Of a stretch of 33,469 nt of DNA, positions 15,861-25,080 are shown in pieces (position 1 is the stretch's first letter; every line of letters begins with the position of its first letter). This DNA comes from Bryobacterales bacterium. Its GTDB lineage: Bacteria; Acidobacteriota; Terriglobia; Bryobacterales; Bryobacteraceae. A program made the translations under genes and the position numbers. Location: positions 1-33,469 of the forward strand of contig JAIXKK010000172.1 in assembly GCA_026954325.1 (NCBI GenBank), read 5' to 3'. A model generated the notes under the pieces. That model searched no databases. It was given only the letters and a program-made list of their open reading frames with translations, and was not told where the DNA came from.

Positions 15861-17333
15861 CTATTTCGGGCGGACGGCGAACATGCATTGATAGCCGAAA
15901 AGCCCCGGCAGCAGTTTCGTGATCACCCCGAGCGCCGCCGTGGCCATCCGCATCAGCGGGTTCTTCGCTGAAAGCCCCAGAGCCAGTTCGATGGGCATTA
16001 CCGTCATCGTCTGCCGGACGATCTCGTACCCGCACCTCTCGAGCATCCGGCGCGCGGACTTCCGCGTGAAAAAGCGCAGATGCGTCCTGTCCAGGATGCC
16101 CCGGTCCGTATACTCAAACCGGCCCAGACCTAGGGAGAGCCGCACGGTGATGTTGGCGATATTCGGCAGCGAGACGATGATCAGGCCCTTCGCTGACAGC
16201 AGTTCCTTCGCCTCCCGCAGGATCCGTTCCGGGTCCGGAAGATGCTCGATCACGTCCATCAACAGGATCTTGTCGAACACTTTCTGCTCGAGTTGGGGAA
16301 CCAGCGCCGCAAGCCCCTTGCTCAAGTCCGCGCGTATGTACTGCCGCATGGCTTCCCCTTTCCGCGGAGATTCCACCATGTCGACGCCGGTCACTTCATT
16401 GCCGAGCCGCCCCACATCGTGGGCCTGGAATCCTTCGCCACAGCCAACATCCAGCACCGTCTGCCGCGATCCCACCCACTTCCTCAAATAGTAGTGACTC
16501 GAGTGCCTGCTCTCCTTTACCGGGTAGTGCGTCCAATATTCGGCAAACTCGGGGAAGTTTTCGAGCGATTGCACGGTGCGCCGGTAGCGCCGCACGGCCT
16601 TGGTCACGTCGAGCGCGTACTTCATCCCGTTGACGTAGCAGATTTCGCCGCCGTAATAGGTCGGGATGGGAACCTCGCGGATGCGCATCCCCTGGTGATG
16701 AAGCTTGATGATGATCTCCGTGTCGAAATGAAAATCATCGGTCATGCGCGAGAAATCAATCTGCTCTAAAGCTTGAAGGCTGTAGGCGCGGTATCCGCTG
16801 TGAAACTCCGTCAGATCGAGACCCAGCGCGCGGTTTTCCATCGCCGTCAGAATCCGGTTGCCGATGTACTTGTAAAACGGCATGCCGCCCTGGAGCGGCC
16901 CGCCGAAATCCTTCATCATGCGCGACCCGAAAACGGCGTCGGCTTGTCCGGTGACGATGGGATGGTAGAGATGCGACAGAATCTCCGGGGCATACTGCCC
17001 GTCGCCGTGCAACAGCACCACCACATCGAATCCTCGTTCGAGAAAGTAGCGGTAGCCTGCCTTCTGGTTCCCTCCATACCCCAGATTCTCCGGGTGCCGG
17101 ATGACATGCAGCTTGTCGATCTGCGATACGGACTTGTAGCCAAGCGCCAGTTCATAGGTGGAGTCCTGGCTGGCGTCATCCATCACCGCCACTTCCGAAA
17201 CGTTCTCCCAGGCGTCGGCGGGAATGCGGTTCAACACCTTCGCCAGCGTGGTCACCGCGTTGTAGGCGACAATCAGGATGCCGATCTTTTTCCCGTGGTT
17301 CAGCGCCCGCGGATCCGGGCTCGCCGCCGTCAT
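15861..17333 (-). CDS. Bifunctional GT2 glycosyltransferase / SAM methyltransferase
   Basis: A fusion of two enzymes. Residues about 15-260 are a family 2 glycosyltransferase of the dolichyl-phosphate-mannose-synthase type: IGILIVAYNAVTTL, MDDASQDST at 51-59, NLGYGGNQKAGY, the metal site HGDGQYAPE at 109-117, FHSGYRAYS and DFHFDTEII. Residues about 285-430 are a class I methyltransferase with DVGCGEGFQAHDV at 295-307, TGVDMVESP and LLMDVIEHLPDPE. Two to three hydrophobic segments end the protein. The ATG at 17333 is preferred because AAGGGAG stands 5 bases before it; an in-frame ATG at 17399 would add 22 unremarkable residues. The product is 490 residues. With the GT-C-like gene upstream it suggests lipid-linked sugar transfer to a cell-surface acceptor; substrates are unknown. 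Confidence 0.92.
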   Translation of the reverse strand: MTAASPDPRALNHGKKIGILIVAYNAVTTLAKVLNRIPADAWENVSEVAVMDDASQDSTYELALGYKSVSQIDKLHVIRHPENLGYGGNQKAGYRYFLERGFDVVVLLHGDGQYAPEILSHLYHPIVTGQADAVFGSRMMKDFGGPLQGGMPFYKYIGNRILTAMENRALGLDLTEFHSGYRAYSLQALEQIDFSRMTDDFHFDTEIIIKLHHQGMRIREVPIPTYYGGEICYVNGMKYALDVTKAVRRYRRTVQSLENFPEFAEYWTHYPVKESRHSSHYYLRKWVGSRQTVLDVGCGEGFQAHDVGRLGNEVTGVDMVESPRKGEAMRQYIRADLSKGLAALVPQLEQKVFDKILLMDVIEHLPDPERILREAKELLSAKGLIIVSLPNIANITVRLSLGLGRFEYTDRGILDRTHLRFFTRKSARRMLERCGYEIVRQTMTVMPIELALGLSAKNPLMRMATAALGVITKLLPGLFGYQCMFAVRPK

Positions 17334-17440
17334 GACCGCTCCCTTGCCCGGATTGGGCTCCCGAATTCGGGCCTTCCCTACTGCCGTGGAAGATGCCATC
17401 TGAATTCTTTGAGTTTAGCAGGAAGCCGCATGCGGGTTGA

Positions 17441-19021
17441 TCAATTGGGCACGCGGAATACGGCGAAGTGCTCGCCGAATTCCGCCAGTTCGGGCAGGAC
17501 CGTGCCGCTGTACTGCACGTTGAGCATGCGGCTAATGGGGCTCCCCCAGCCGCCGTCGAAAACCCACACTTCGGCCCCCTTCTCGAGGTGGTAGGTCTGC
17601 TTCAATACCTTCAATTCGTTCACGAAGGGCGTGGGATCGAGCGACCACTCCGGAGCCATCACGACGTGGAGCCCATCAAGGTTGTAATCCCAAAAGTGCC
17701 CGCGAGTTGGATTCGGGTAGACATCGGGACAGTGGTAGAAGAGCAGCAGCAGGATACTCTGCAAGTCAAGGAACACAATACCCTTCGGTGAGACCTTCCC
17801 CCGCAGGTAGCGAACCGCATCCACGGCGAACTCGCGCCGTTGCTCGGCCACGGGCAGCACTTGGGTTTCCGGTAGCGCCGCCACCCGCCAGACCGGGATA
17901 ATTACCGCAATCCCGGCCAGCAATAGAGGGAGTCTTCCTTTCCCCACCACTCCAGCGACAGCGGCCGCACAGGCTGCAATCCACAGGAATAGAGGCAGGC
18001 TATGCCTTGTTCCCCCATAAGGATAGAGCCCACCCCCAGCCGCGGCCATGCATGATAGGAACGCCGCTGCCGATCCGGCGATCAGTGGCCGGCCCTTTGG
18101 ATAGCGTTCGAAGAGGAAGCCAATGCCGGCCATTGCCAGCATGGCGCCGACAAGCCCTTCCCACGGCGAGCCGAAGGCGTAACTATACAGTCCGGCTGTG
18201 TGCCTGCTCAGGAAGCTTGCGGCGTCGCAACCCTGCGCGCAATACATGGCGCCAAGCCAACCCTCGCGCGCCTCTTTCGAAATCCCCGCGTCCCGCAGCT
18301 TTGAAATGTGGGTGGCATAGAGAACAAGGTAGAGAAGGACCGCGCCGGCTTGGCCGCCAACCCAGGCAAGCCGCGTATTGCGCTGTCCCGCTCGCCATAC
18401 CCGCGGCAAGGTGTAGACCCCGAATCCGGCCGTGAACCAGACTGCGGAGTAATCCGAGAGAATCGCCAACGCGAGCATCGCTGCCGAGATTACCATCCAT
18501 TTGGAAGACGCCTCTTCCACCGCGCGTTCGAAATAGTAGAGAGAGGCCAAGGCGAAGCAAAAAACCGGCATATAGTGACGGATCTCCGTCGCCAGGTTGA
18601 AAATGGGCGGTGTGAACGCGAGCAGCATGGCGAGCGTGAAGCCCGCCTCCCGGTTCAACGCCAGAGCTCCCCACCGCCAGGCGAACCAAATCATGCCGCA
18701 GTAGGCGGAAATGGGAATCAGCCGCAGGAACCACTCCGCCGTACCGAGCTTCATCCAGAAATGGAGCAGGACAATCAGCAGCGGTGGATGAGCATTGGTA
18801 TTGTTCTCGAGGTAAGCCTTGTAGAGCGTTGTCTGATGCGCAAGCTGGTAGTTGAGGGCTTCATCCGGGTTGAGGTGGATGAGGGAGGCATGCCGGAGGT
18901 GGACCCCGAGCAAGACAACGGTCACGGCCATCACCAGCCAGGCCAGCCTGGAGTCAAGCAATGCGCCAATATCTGAAGATGAGGTTGCGGCCTTTTCAGC
19001 CGGTTTCTTTCCGCCGCCCAT
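17441..19021 (-). CDS. GT-C-fold membrane glycosyltransferase, family 39-like
   Basis: A 526-residue integral membrane protein with about ten hydrophobic helices. After the first helix (about 26-42) comes an acidic pair in LIHLNPDEALNYQLAH (D53, E54), the usual catalytic pattern of PMT/ArnT-like enzymes that use polyprenyl-phosphate sugars. NNTNAHPPLLIVLLHFWMKL follows, also typical of these enzymes, then EIRHYMPVF. The final 150 residues are a soluble periplasmic domain. Its neighbour is the GT2-methyltransferase gene 107 bases downstream on the same strand, which could make the polyprenyl-phosphate-linked donor; this pairing is inference. Start is the only ATG before the first helix. Confidence 0.82.
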   Translation of the reverse strand: MGGGKKPAEKAATSSSDIGALLDSRLAWLVMAVTVVLLGVHLRHASLIHLNPDEALNYQLAHQTTLYKAYLENNTNAHPPLLIVLLHFWMKLGTAEWFLRLIPISAYCGMIWFAWRWGALALNREAGFTLAMLLAFTPPIFNLATEIRHYMPVFCFALASLYYFERAVEEASSKWMVISAAMLALAILSDYSAVWFTAGFGVYTLPRVWRAGQRNTRLAWVGGQAGAVLLYLVLYATHISKLRDAGISKEAREGWLGAMYCAQGCDAASFLSRHTAGLYSYAFGSPWEGLVGAMLAMAGIGFLFERYPKGRPLIAGSAAAFLSCMAAAGGGLYPYGGTRHSLPLFLWIAACAAAVAGVVGKGRLPLLLAGIAVIIPVWRVAALPETQVLPVAEQRREFAVDAVRYLRGKVSPKGIVFLDLQSILLLLFYHCPDVYPNPTRGHFWDYNLDGLHVVMAPEWSLDPTPFVNELKVLKQTYHLEKGAEVWVFDGGWGSPISRMLNVQYSGTVLPELAEFGEHFAVFRVPN

Positions 19022-19076
19022 GCGAAGGTTACTTCGACACTATAGCAACCAGCGCCGGAAGGGCGGCGGTGAAACG

Positions 19077-20615
19077 CTACAGATTTACTGCCAGTTTGCG
19101 CCGCTGGGTGTCCATCGAGATGGTCTTGCGGTTGCGTTTGGTCTGGTACATCCGCTCACTCGCCGAAGCCGCCGAGTCGGCGAGGTTCTCCCCACGTACC
19201 TCGACGGCGCCCCAACTGAAAAGGACAGAGAAATTACTCAGTGATCGCAGTTGGAAGTTCCAAAGCCGTTCAGAGATGGCGGTGAGGCGCCTCTGAGCCT
19301 CTGCTCCGGTTTCCTTCGGGAAGACCAGAATGAACTCGTCCTCGGCGGAACGGCAGCCGAAATCGAGCCCTTCGCGCAGCAGTCCGCTCACCATGGCCTC
19401 CACGGATTGCATCAGTTCCTGCATCGGAGCCGGTCCCATCTTTTCGCGGTGGTGGCTGTAGTCATTGATGCCAATGGCCACCACGACGCCGGTCAAAACG
19501 TCAGTGGATTGCAGGTAGGTGGTAAGGACGGCACGGTCGTGGTAGCCGGGGGGAAGCCTCAACTCCGGGACGGCGGGGAACTCGGTAACCACCACGGGTT
19601 GTGATGGCGGTTCCACTTCCTCTTCAATTTCCACCTCGACGGTGGGCCCCACTGGTTCGATCTCCGCCGTGAACTCCAGTTCGCCCTCGAACACTCCCGA
19701 TTCCTCGTGAGGTTCCTCGGTCCGGTCCACGGCGCGCCCGGCATTTTCTTCCGCTGGAGGCTGTGCAGGCATCTCCATGGTTACAGTGGAAATAGCGGTC
19801 ACGGTGGAAATAGCGGCCGCCCCGGCCGGCGACAGTGTCACCGCCTCCACAATCTTATGTTCCGGTTTCTCTTCCTCTAACCGCATCTGCTCAACGGGCG
19901 CATCCTCGGCCGGAATCAATGGCGCGCCTGTCGCCGCCACCACCCGGTCCAGCAGACCGCGGTATGTCCAGAAACCGTCGTGTTTGGCCGCCGGCCTGGT
20001 CACCAGGGGCGGAACTGATTCCTGAACGGATACCGGAGGCGGAACCAGAGAGATGCTCTCCTTCGGCCCAGCCAGCAGATCAAAGGGCGGTTCCTCACGC
20101 CGGACTTTCCCCGCCAGCTTCTCCTCCTGCTCCTTCTTTACCCAGGCGGGAACAGGAAAAGATTCAAGAAGAGTATGCGGACGATTGGAGCCCGAATGGC
20201 TTTCCAGTGCTTCCCTCGCCGGAAGTTCTTCCCTCAAGGGCCCCACCCCTTCTTCCACTTCCGGCGCCGGCTTTGATTCCGGTTCTTCCGCCGCGGGCCA
20301 GTTGGCCGCCCGAGCCATCGCGGAAACAAACTTCGGCCGTGTTGCCCGCGCCGCCACAGGCCGGACCGGCGGCTGCCCGGCGTCCACCAGTCGCCCCGCC
20401 CCCATCAATTGCCGGAGCCATTCAATCGCCCCAAGCTGCGCCTCGGTCGCCGCGTGCTTTTCCTGCTCTTCCCGGCGTACACGCAACTCCACATTGTGTT
20501 CCCGCAGGGACTCGTTATTGCCCTTGAGGTAGTCGCAGATCAGGGCGACGAATGCCGTTCCGAGAATCACGATCAGGCTGACGAAAATCTGAAGTTCGAG
20601 AGTGCCGGGTTCCAT
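19077..20615 (-). CDS. Membrane-anchored protein with degenerate GGDEF domain
   Basis: 512 residues from the ATG at 20613-20615; an upstream TTG would add 17 residues without changing the picture. One N-terminal helix (about 8-28) is followed by a coiled coil (30-60) and then a long acidic Pro/Glu-rich linker of about 290 residues. The C-terminal 150 residues resemble a diguanylate cyclase fold: GVVVAIGINDYSHHREKMG, an RSAEDEFILVFP hairpin where RxGGDEF is expected (AEDEF at 424-428), and a SASERMYQTKR ending like the usual LYxAK. Both glycines of GGDEF are replaced, so cyclase activity is doubtful. It could instead bind nucleotide or act as a scaffold. An 18-bp tandem repeat lies in the linker. 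Confidence 0.78.
   Translation of the reverse strand: MEPGTLELQIFVSLIVILGTAFVALICDYLKGNNESLREHNVELRVRREEQEKHAATEAQLGAIEWLRQLMGAGRLVDAGQPPVRPVAARATRPKFVSAMARAANWPAAEEPESKPAPEVEEGVGPLREELPAREALESHSGSNRPHTLLESFPVPAWVKKEQEEKLAGKVRREEPPFDLLAGPKESISLVPPPVSVQESVPPLVTRPAAKHDGFWTYRGLLDRVVAATGAPLIPAEDAPVEQMRLEEEKPEHKIVEAVTLSPAGAAAISTVTAISTVTMEMPAQPPAEENAGRAVDRTEEPHEESGVFEGELEFTAEIEPVGPTVEVEIEEEVEPPSQPVVVTEFPAVPELRLPPGYHDRAVLTTYLQSTDVLTGVVVAIGINDYSHHREKMGPAPMQELMQSVEAMVSGLLREGLDFGCRSAEDEFILVFPKETGAEAQRRLTAISERLWNFQLRSLSNFSVLFSWGAVEVRGENLADSAASASERMYQTKRNRKTISMDTQRRKLAVNL
19783..19818. repeat. Two tandem copies of an 18-bp unit
   Basis: Copies at 19783-19800 and 19801-19818 match at 16 of 18 positions, sharing GTGGAAATAGCGG. 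They are in frame inside the linker of the GGDEF-like gene and give the protein repeat AISTVT twice. The two mismatches suggest an old slippage duplication. Confidence 0.85.
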
Positions 20616-20749
20616 CGTCTCGTAGAAATCATATCGGCACGATCGGACGGGTAAAATAGATCGCAATTCTCAAAACATATTAGTACCTATGCTTGAATCG
20701 ACATTACCCTCAGAGTACCGGAACTTATACCGTACTACTCGAAGAGACA

Positions 20750-20763
20750 TTATTTCGAAATAA
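20750..20763. promoter_or_regulatory. 14-bp AT-rich perfect palindrome
   Basis: TTATTTC/GAAATAA is a perfect palindrome with no spacer, in the 176-base gap between the degenerate GGDEF gene and the upstream glycine-zipper gene (both minus strand). The gap is much more AT-rich than its surroundings and probably holds the GGDEF gene's promoter. The palindrome could be a regulator site or part of the end of the upstream transcript. No T-run follows a longer stem, so I do not call it a terminator. Confidence 0.3.
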
Positions 20764-20791
20764 AGGCGAAAGATAACGTGCAACCCATCCC

Positions 20792-21613
20792 CTACGGGAT
20801 CCCCCTCCCCGTTCGCCTCCCTATCCCAGGCACTCCACTCTCCCGGCCCCCTCTCCCCGGACCGCCGCCCCCATCAATCGGTACTCTCCTCATCCCGTTC
20901 GCGAAATCGAGTTCCGTGTCCTCGAAGTACAGCGACCGGTCCAGTACCATCTCGATCGTGGCCCCTTTAGGTAATATCGCGTCCGGTCCGCGTGACAGCA
21001 GAACCCCCACCATTCCCGCGGCCGCCCCGGCGGCTGCTCCCATGCCCGCCCCCAACCCCGGACGTCCCGCGGCCGCTCCGGCCACCGTGCCAATCCATGT
21101 TCCGGTCACGGCGGTTTCCCCTACCGTGCGCGCGTCGCCGGTCTTGTTCCCTTCACTGATGACCTTGCCTTCCTTGCGGTCCAGGTCTTCCGTGCCTCTT
21201 CCATCGAGGCCGCTGATGCGCGCCCGGAAATCGCGGGTGACACCGTTAGGGAGCGTCAGCGAATCGAACCGAATGTATAATTCCCCCTTGCCTTTCACGC
21301 GTCCGGGACGTTTCACCTGGGTAACCGTGCCGGCCACGTAACTGCCCGGCGGAATGACGATTCTGCCGCTGATGACAATGGGGAATGCCGTCTCCAGGTA
21401 GACGCGGTCGCCCTCGGCGGCATTGCGTGTGCTCACGCTGTTGATCAGGTTTAGGGGGATCCGCGTACCAGGCTCGACGTTATACTCGCCGGGTTTTGCC
21501 GGATGAGCCGCGGGCGCGGCCGCCGGTTCCTGTTGCGCGAAAAGCACGACGGCGCTCAGACCAGCCAGCAACAGATGCACGGTCAGTTTACCTCGCCTTA
21601 TTTTATCCCACAT
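20792..21613 (-). CDS. Exported glycine-zipper protein with VirB10-like core
   Basis: 273 residues from the ATG at 21611-21613, with a signal peptide (LTVHLLLAGLSAVVLFAQQ, 10-28). The core, residues 46-233, is beta-rich: VEPGTRIPLNLINSVSTRNA, GDRVYLETAFPIVISGRIVI, PPGSYVAGTVTQVKRPGRVK and RFDSLTLPNGVTRDFRARI. This wording recalls the C-terminal domain of VirB10/TrbI proteins; that likeness is my inference. A glycine zipper follows (about 175-205, GAGMGAAAGAAAGMVGVLL), as in membrane-inserting or outer-membrane lipoprotein segments, and then a Gly/Arg-rich tail. A clear paralogue of the core is encoded at 25151-26212, on the other side of the SLH gene. It stands 48 bases downstream of the SLH gene on the same strand, so co-transcription is likely. 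Confidence 0.78.
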   Translation of the reverse strand: MWDKIRRGKLTVHLLLAGLSAVVLFAQQEPAAAPAAHPAKPGEYNVEPGTRIPLNLINSVSTRNAAEGDRVYLETAFPIVISGRIVIPPGSYVAGTVTQVKRPGRVKGKGELYIRFDSLTLPNGVTRDFRARISGLDGRGTEDLDRKEGKVISEGNKTGDARTVGETAVTGTWIGTVAGAAAGRPGLGAGMGAAAGAAAGMVGVLLSRGPDAILPKGATIEMVLDRSLYFEDTELDFANGMRRVPIDGGGGPGRGGRESGVPGIGRRTGRGIP

Positions 21614-21661
21614 AACAATACAAACGCGGCGCCGGCAAAGGAAGTTTCCCGCCAAACCGGA

Positions 21662-24600
21662 CTACGGAGTCAGAAATGCCCTCGCCAGAAAGACCGCCAT
21701 CTGCCCGCGCGTGGTGGTGTCATCAGGGCAATACCGCGTCGCGGCGCATCCCGACGTGATGCCGAGTTCCTTCATTTTCTGGATGGCCGGATACGCCGGC
21801 GAACTCACCGGAACATCGCTGAACGCGAAATTGTTGGGAAAGGCGAAAGGCTGTGAAGGAAGCACCGCCAGCCGCCCGCGAATGAGAAACGACGCCATCT
21901 GCCCGCGCGTGACGGGATCATCCGGGCAATAATTCGACGCGGTGCAGCCGTTCGTGATTCCCAAATCCCTCAACTTCTGGATGTAGCGGTATTGCGGGTG
22001 GCCGGCCGGAACATCCGCAAAAAATTGAGTGCCCGGAACGGGGAAGTTATCCGTCCCGAGAAGGGCGCGCACGATGAAAACGGCCATCTGCCCGCGGGTG
22101 GTGGGCGCGTCCGGACAGTAGTTCGTAATGGTGCAGCCTGTGGTCACCCCATAAAAGCGCATCAGTTGAATCGAGTCATAGAAGGGGTGGCCGGCGGGGA
22201 CATCGGCGAAAGGCTGAATGAGTGGGATAGGAGGCGGCGTGCCCTGCTGGAGCACCAGGACACGCAGGCCGGCAACGAGAAAACTGCCGGTCCGGGGAAC
22301 TCCGGTGGCGTTCTCGGCCACGCTCACCGTGAAACCGCCGTTCCCCGAACTGGCGCCCGGCGAGGCGGCTGTTATCCATCCCGTGGGAGTGGATGCCGTC
22401 CAGGGGCAGGAAAACCCCGCGGACACGTTCACCGAAGCGAACCCACCCCCCGGCGGAACATTCAGCGCCTGCGTATTGAGGGCGTATGCGCACACTGTCC
22501 CGGGCGCGGCCGTAAAGAACGCCGATGTAAGGCTGTTATCCTCGAGCAGCGGATCATAGGTTGGGGAAGCGGCGTTGCTGTAAACAATGAACGACGAAGG
22601 GCCGTTCGGAGCCAGGCTGACGGAAAGATTCACTTCCACGCCAGTCCCTGCCTTCAACACCGGAAGATCGACGCGGAAGCTCGACGCGGAATTTACGCAC
22701 AGCGTCGTCGAGGCAGTGCAAGCGGCTATGGTCATTCCCTGTGGCGGCGTTCCCTGGAACGTAACCGCTTCGGCATCGTCCGGGCCGCGGTTCACCACAC
22801 GCTGGGTAAACTGGAAGGTGGAGCCAGGAGGCGCCGTCGCGGGAAATGTGTCCTGGGAAACCTGCAGCCTGGCGGTGGCAAGCTTGGCGAGGAAGGCATC
22901 CTGCACGGGGCCGGTAAAGTTGCGCAAAGGAGGCGCCGCGGCCGAGGGGATATGGAAGTTCGAGGAGGCGCCGCCCACGGCGTAGAGCCCGCCCTTCATG
23001 TCCAGCGCGAGAGCGAAGCGGTCGCTCGGGTTGATGCCCTCGAAGAAGTAGGACTGCACGACAGTCGAACCTTGTGAGGAGAGCCGGGCGAGGAACCCGC
23101 TGCGTATCCCGGCCGCCGGTCCCGGCACTCCCGCCGCCCTGGGAAAATCGTTCGAAAACGTGATGCCCGATAGAAAAGCCGAGCCAAGCGCATCCACGGC
23201 GATGGATTGTCCCCAGTCGTCCCGCGCGCCGCCCAGGTAGGTGGAATAGAGCAGGGAAGTCCCGGCGGCATTCAGCTTGAAAACGAAAGCATCGCCGAGC
23301 GAGCCGCTGAGCGCTCCGCCGTAGGCGCTCCGCAAAGGCAGGTAGACAGGGAAATCGGTGGAGGATGTAAAACCGGTGACGTAAGCGCTGCCTTGCGAGT
23401 CCACGGCTATCCCGTGCCCGGAATCGAGCCCGTTGCCGCCGGCGCAGGTGAGATACGCCGCGCCGTCGCCGCTCGATTTCCACTTCATTACGAAGATGTC
23501 TGTCCCGCCGCCCGGGCCCAGCACCGTTCCGGCCGGCAGCGTGGAACAGGTGGCGCGGCCGGTGATATAAGCATCGCCGTTACGGTCAAGGGCAACGGCA
23601 TAGGCTTCATCATCCGCGCTGCCGCCGAAGTATGTCGAGTAAATCACCTCCGACGAGTTGGCATGCAGCTTGAAGAGAAACACATCCTCTCCCCCGCCGG
23701 ACGCACTCTGGCGGGCATTCCGGGTGGGGAGATCGGTAGAGGATGTGAAGCCCGTGAAAGTCGCGTATCCCAGCCCGTCGGCGGCCACGCCCTGTCCGGA
23801 CTCCGCGCCGCTACCGCCGAGATAGGAGCTGTAGGTGAGGCTCGACCCCTCGATGTTCAGCTTGATCAGAAAAGCATCCCCTCCGCCCCCGTAGGTGTGT
23901 TGAAACGCCGTGGTGGTGGTGGGGAAATCCGGCGACGAGGTGGCGCCGGTGAGGTAGCTGTTGCCGTAGGAATCGATGGCGAGCGCGGTGGCTTCGTCAT
24001 TGTTCGTTCCGCCGATGTAGGTGGACCAGACGAAGCTGCCGTTCGGATACAGCTTGCTGACGAAAATGTCGCGCGCGCCCGAATTGAAGTCGCGGTACGG
24101 CGATCCGCCCAGAGGAAACTGGAGCGAATCAGTCCAGCCGGTGACGTAGAGGTCGCCTGAAGGGTCCGCCGCCGCGGCTGTCGCCGAATCGCCGGCGCTG
24201 CCTCCATAAAAGCCGTAGTAGGAGATGACGGGATCGATCACCAAAGGGAGACCGGAGTCATAGTTCCCCAGGTGGAACCCCGCGGCTTTCTCTTCGGACA
24301 GCGTAAAGGCAACGCTCACGCTCCTCCGCTTCCCGCCCGAGATTTGGTAGGCTACAGGCGCTTTGTGCCGGAAATCTCCTCTCGGAGTGTGTAGCACCAG
24401 GTCCCCCGTAGGGCTGAGCGAGGGTTCCGCGTCGCGGAAAGAGAACCGAAGCAGCGCCGGGTCGGCGTGCGCGGCAATCTCGAACTGATATTCGAGCCGC
24501 TGCCGGTCTCCGCGCAGCACCATATCGATCCCGGGGTAAGCGCGGCGGCGCAGAACCGCGTAATTCGATACGCCGGTGATCCACTTGCCCGGATCGCGGC

Positions 24601-24952
24601 CCGTGAGATAGTTGGTGACTCCCGCCAGCTTCGATTCGCCGGTCCAGGAGTAGCCTGGGTCAGATCCTTTGAGCGTCATGCGGAATCCGGCGCCGGATGC
24701 GGCGGCCACCAGTTCCGAGTTCGTCAGAAAAAGCGTGAAATTCGAAGTACGGACAAGATATTGAACCGAGGAATGCGCCTGGCCGCGATTGGCCTCGAAG
24801 GCCGGCGGAGCCTCCGCGCGAACGAGGCGAATAGCTTCCGGCAGCGGCGGAAGACTGCTGGAGGAGGCGCCTGCCAGCAGCGGGAAGATCAGGGTGAAAG
24901 CGAAAGCGGTGATTCGAAACACGCGATGGACGGCCTGAAGCCTATTTATCAA
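21662..24952 (-). CDS. Large secreted SBBP / DUF11 / BACON protein with three SLH domains
   Basis: A 1096-residue surface protein with a signal peptide (about 10-30). Residues about 45-240 are the N-terminal domain usual before SBBP repeats (FEANRGQAHSSVQYLVR, GITNYLTGRDP-like, PGIDMVLRGDRQRLEYQF). Residues about 245-690 hold seven or so beta-propeller repeats with the wording YSTYLGGS, GxAYVTGxTSSTDFP and DAFVxKL. A DUF11-type Ig domain (about 700-815) and a BACON-like domain (about 830-905, CPWTASTPTGWITA) follow. Three SLH domains end the protein (about 912-1096), each with FxDVP, an RGQMAxFL helix and a C-x5-C pair before PD. SLH domains bind cell-wall polymers or outer-surface layers. 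The first codon is TTG at 24952 without a strong ribosome site; a GTG at 24922 is an alternative. Confidence 0.88.
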   Translation of the reverse strand: MINRLQAVHRVFRITAFAFTLIFPLLAGASSSSLPPLPEAIRLVRAEAPPAFEANRGQAHSSVQYLVRTSNFTLFLTNSELVAAASGAGFRMTLKGSDPGYSWTGESKLAGVTNYLTGRDPGKWITGVSNYAVLRRRAYPGIDMVLRGDRQRLEYQFEIAAHADPALLRFSFRDAEPSLSPTGDLVLHTPRGDFRHKAPVAYQISGGKRRSVSVAFTLSEEKAAGFHLGNYDSGLPLVIDPVISYYGFYGGSAGDSATAAAADPSGDLYVTGWTDSLQFPLGGSPYRDFNSGARDIFVSKLYPNGSFVWSTYIGGTNNDEATALAIDSYGNSYLTGATSSPDFPTTTTAFQHTYGGGGDAFLIKLNIEGSSLTYSSYLGGSGAESGQGVAADGLGYATFTGFTSSTDLPTRNARQSASGGGEDVFLFKLHANSSEVIYSTYFGGSADDEAYAVALDRNGDAYITGRATCSTLPAGTVLGPGGGTDIFVMKWKSSGDGAAYLTCAGGNGLDSGHGIAVDSQGSAYVTGFTSSTDFPVYLPLRSAYGGALSGSLGDAFVFKLNAAGTSLLYSTYLGGARDDWGQSIAVDALGSAFLSGITFSNDFPRAAGVPGPAAGIRSGFLARLSSQGSTVVQSYFFEGINPSDRFALALDMKGGLYAVGGASSNFHIPSAAAPPLRNFTGPVQDAFLAKLATARLQVSQDTFPATAPPGSTFQFTQRVVNRGPDDAEAVTFQGTPPQGMTIAACTASTTLCVNSASSFRVDLPVLKAGTGVEVNLSVSLAPNGPSSFIVYSNAASPTYDPLLEDNSLTSAFFTAAPGTVCAYALNTQALNVPPGGGFASVNVSAGFSCPWTASTPTGWITAASPGASSGNGGFTVSVAENATGVPRTGSFLVAGLRVLVLQQGTPPPIPLIQPFADVPAGHPFYDSIQLMRFYGVTTGCTITNYCPDAPTTRGQMAVFIVRALLGTDNFPVPGTQFFADVPAGHPQYRYIQKLRDLGITNGCTASNYCPDDPVTRGQMASFLIRGRLAVLPSQPFAFPNNFAFSDVPVSSPAYPAIQKMKELGITSGCAATRYCPDDTTTRGQMAVFLARAFLTP

Positions 24953-25080
24953 TCTAGCTCACTGCGGGGTACCAGGGGTAATGGGTTGCGCGAACCCCTC
25001 CGGACTGCGACAATAAAACTGCCCCGATGAGAAGGGGACCAGGACGTTCCTAATCCAGGGTAAACTCGGATTGACGCGAC

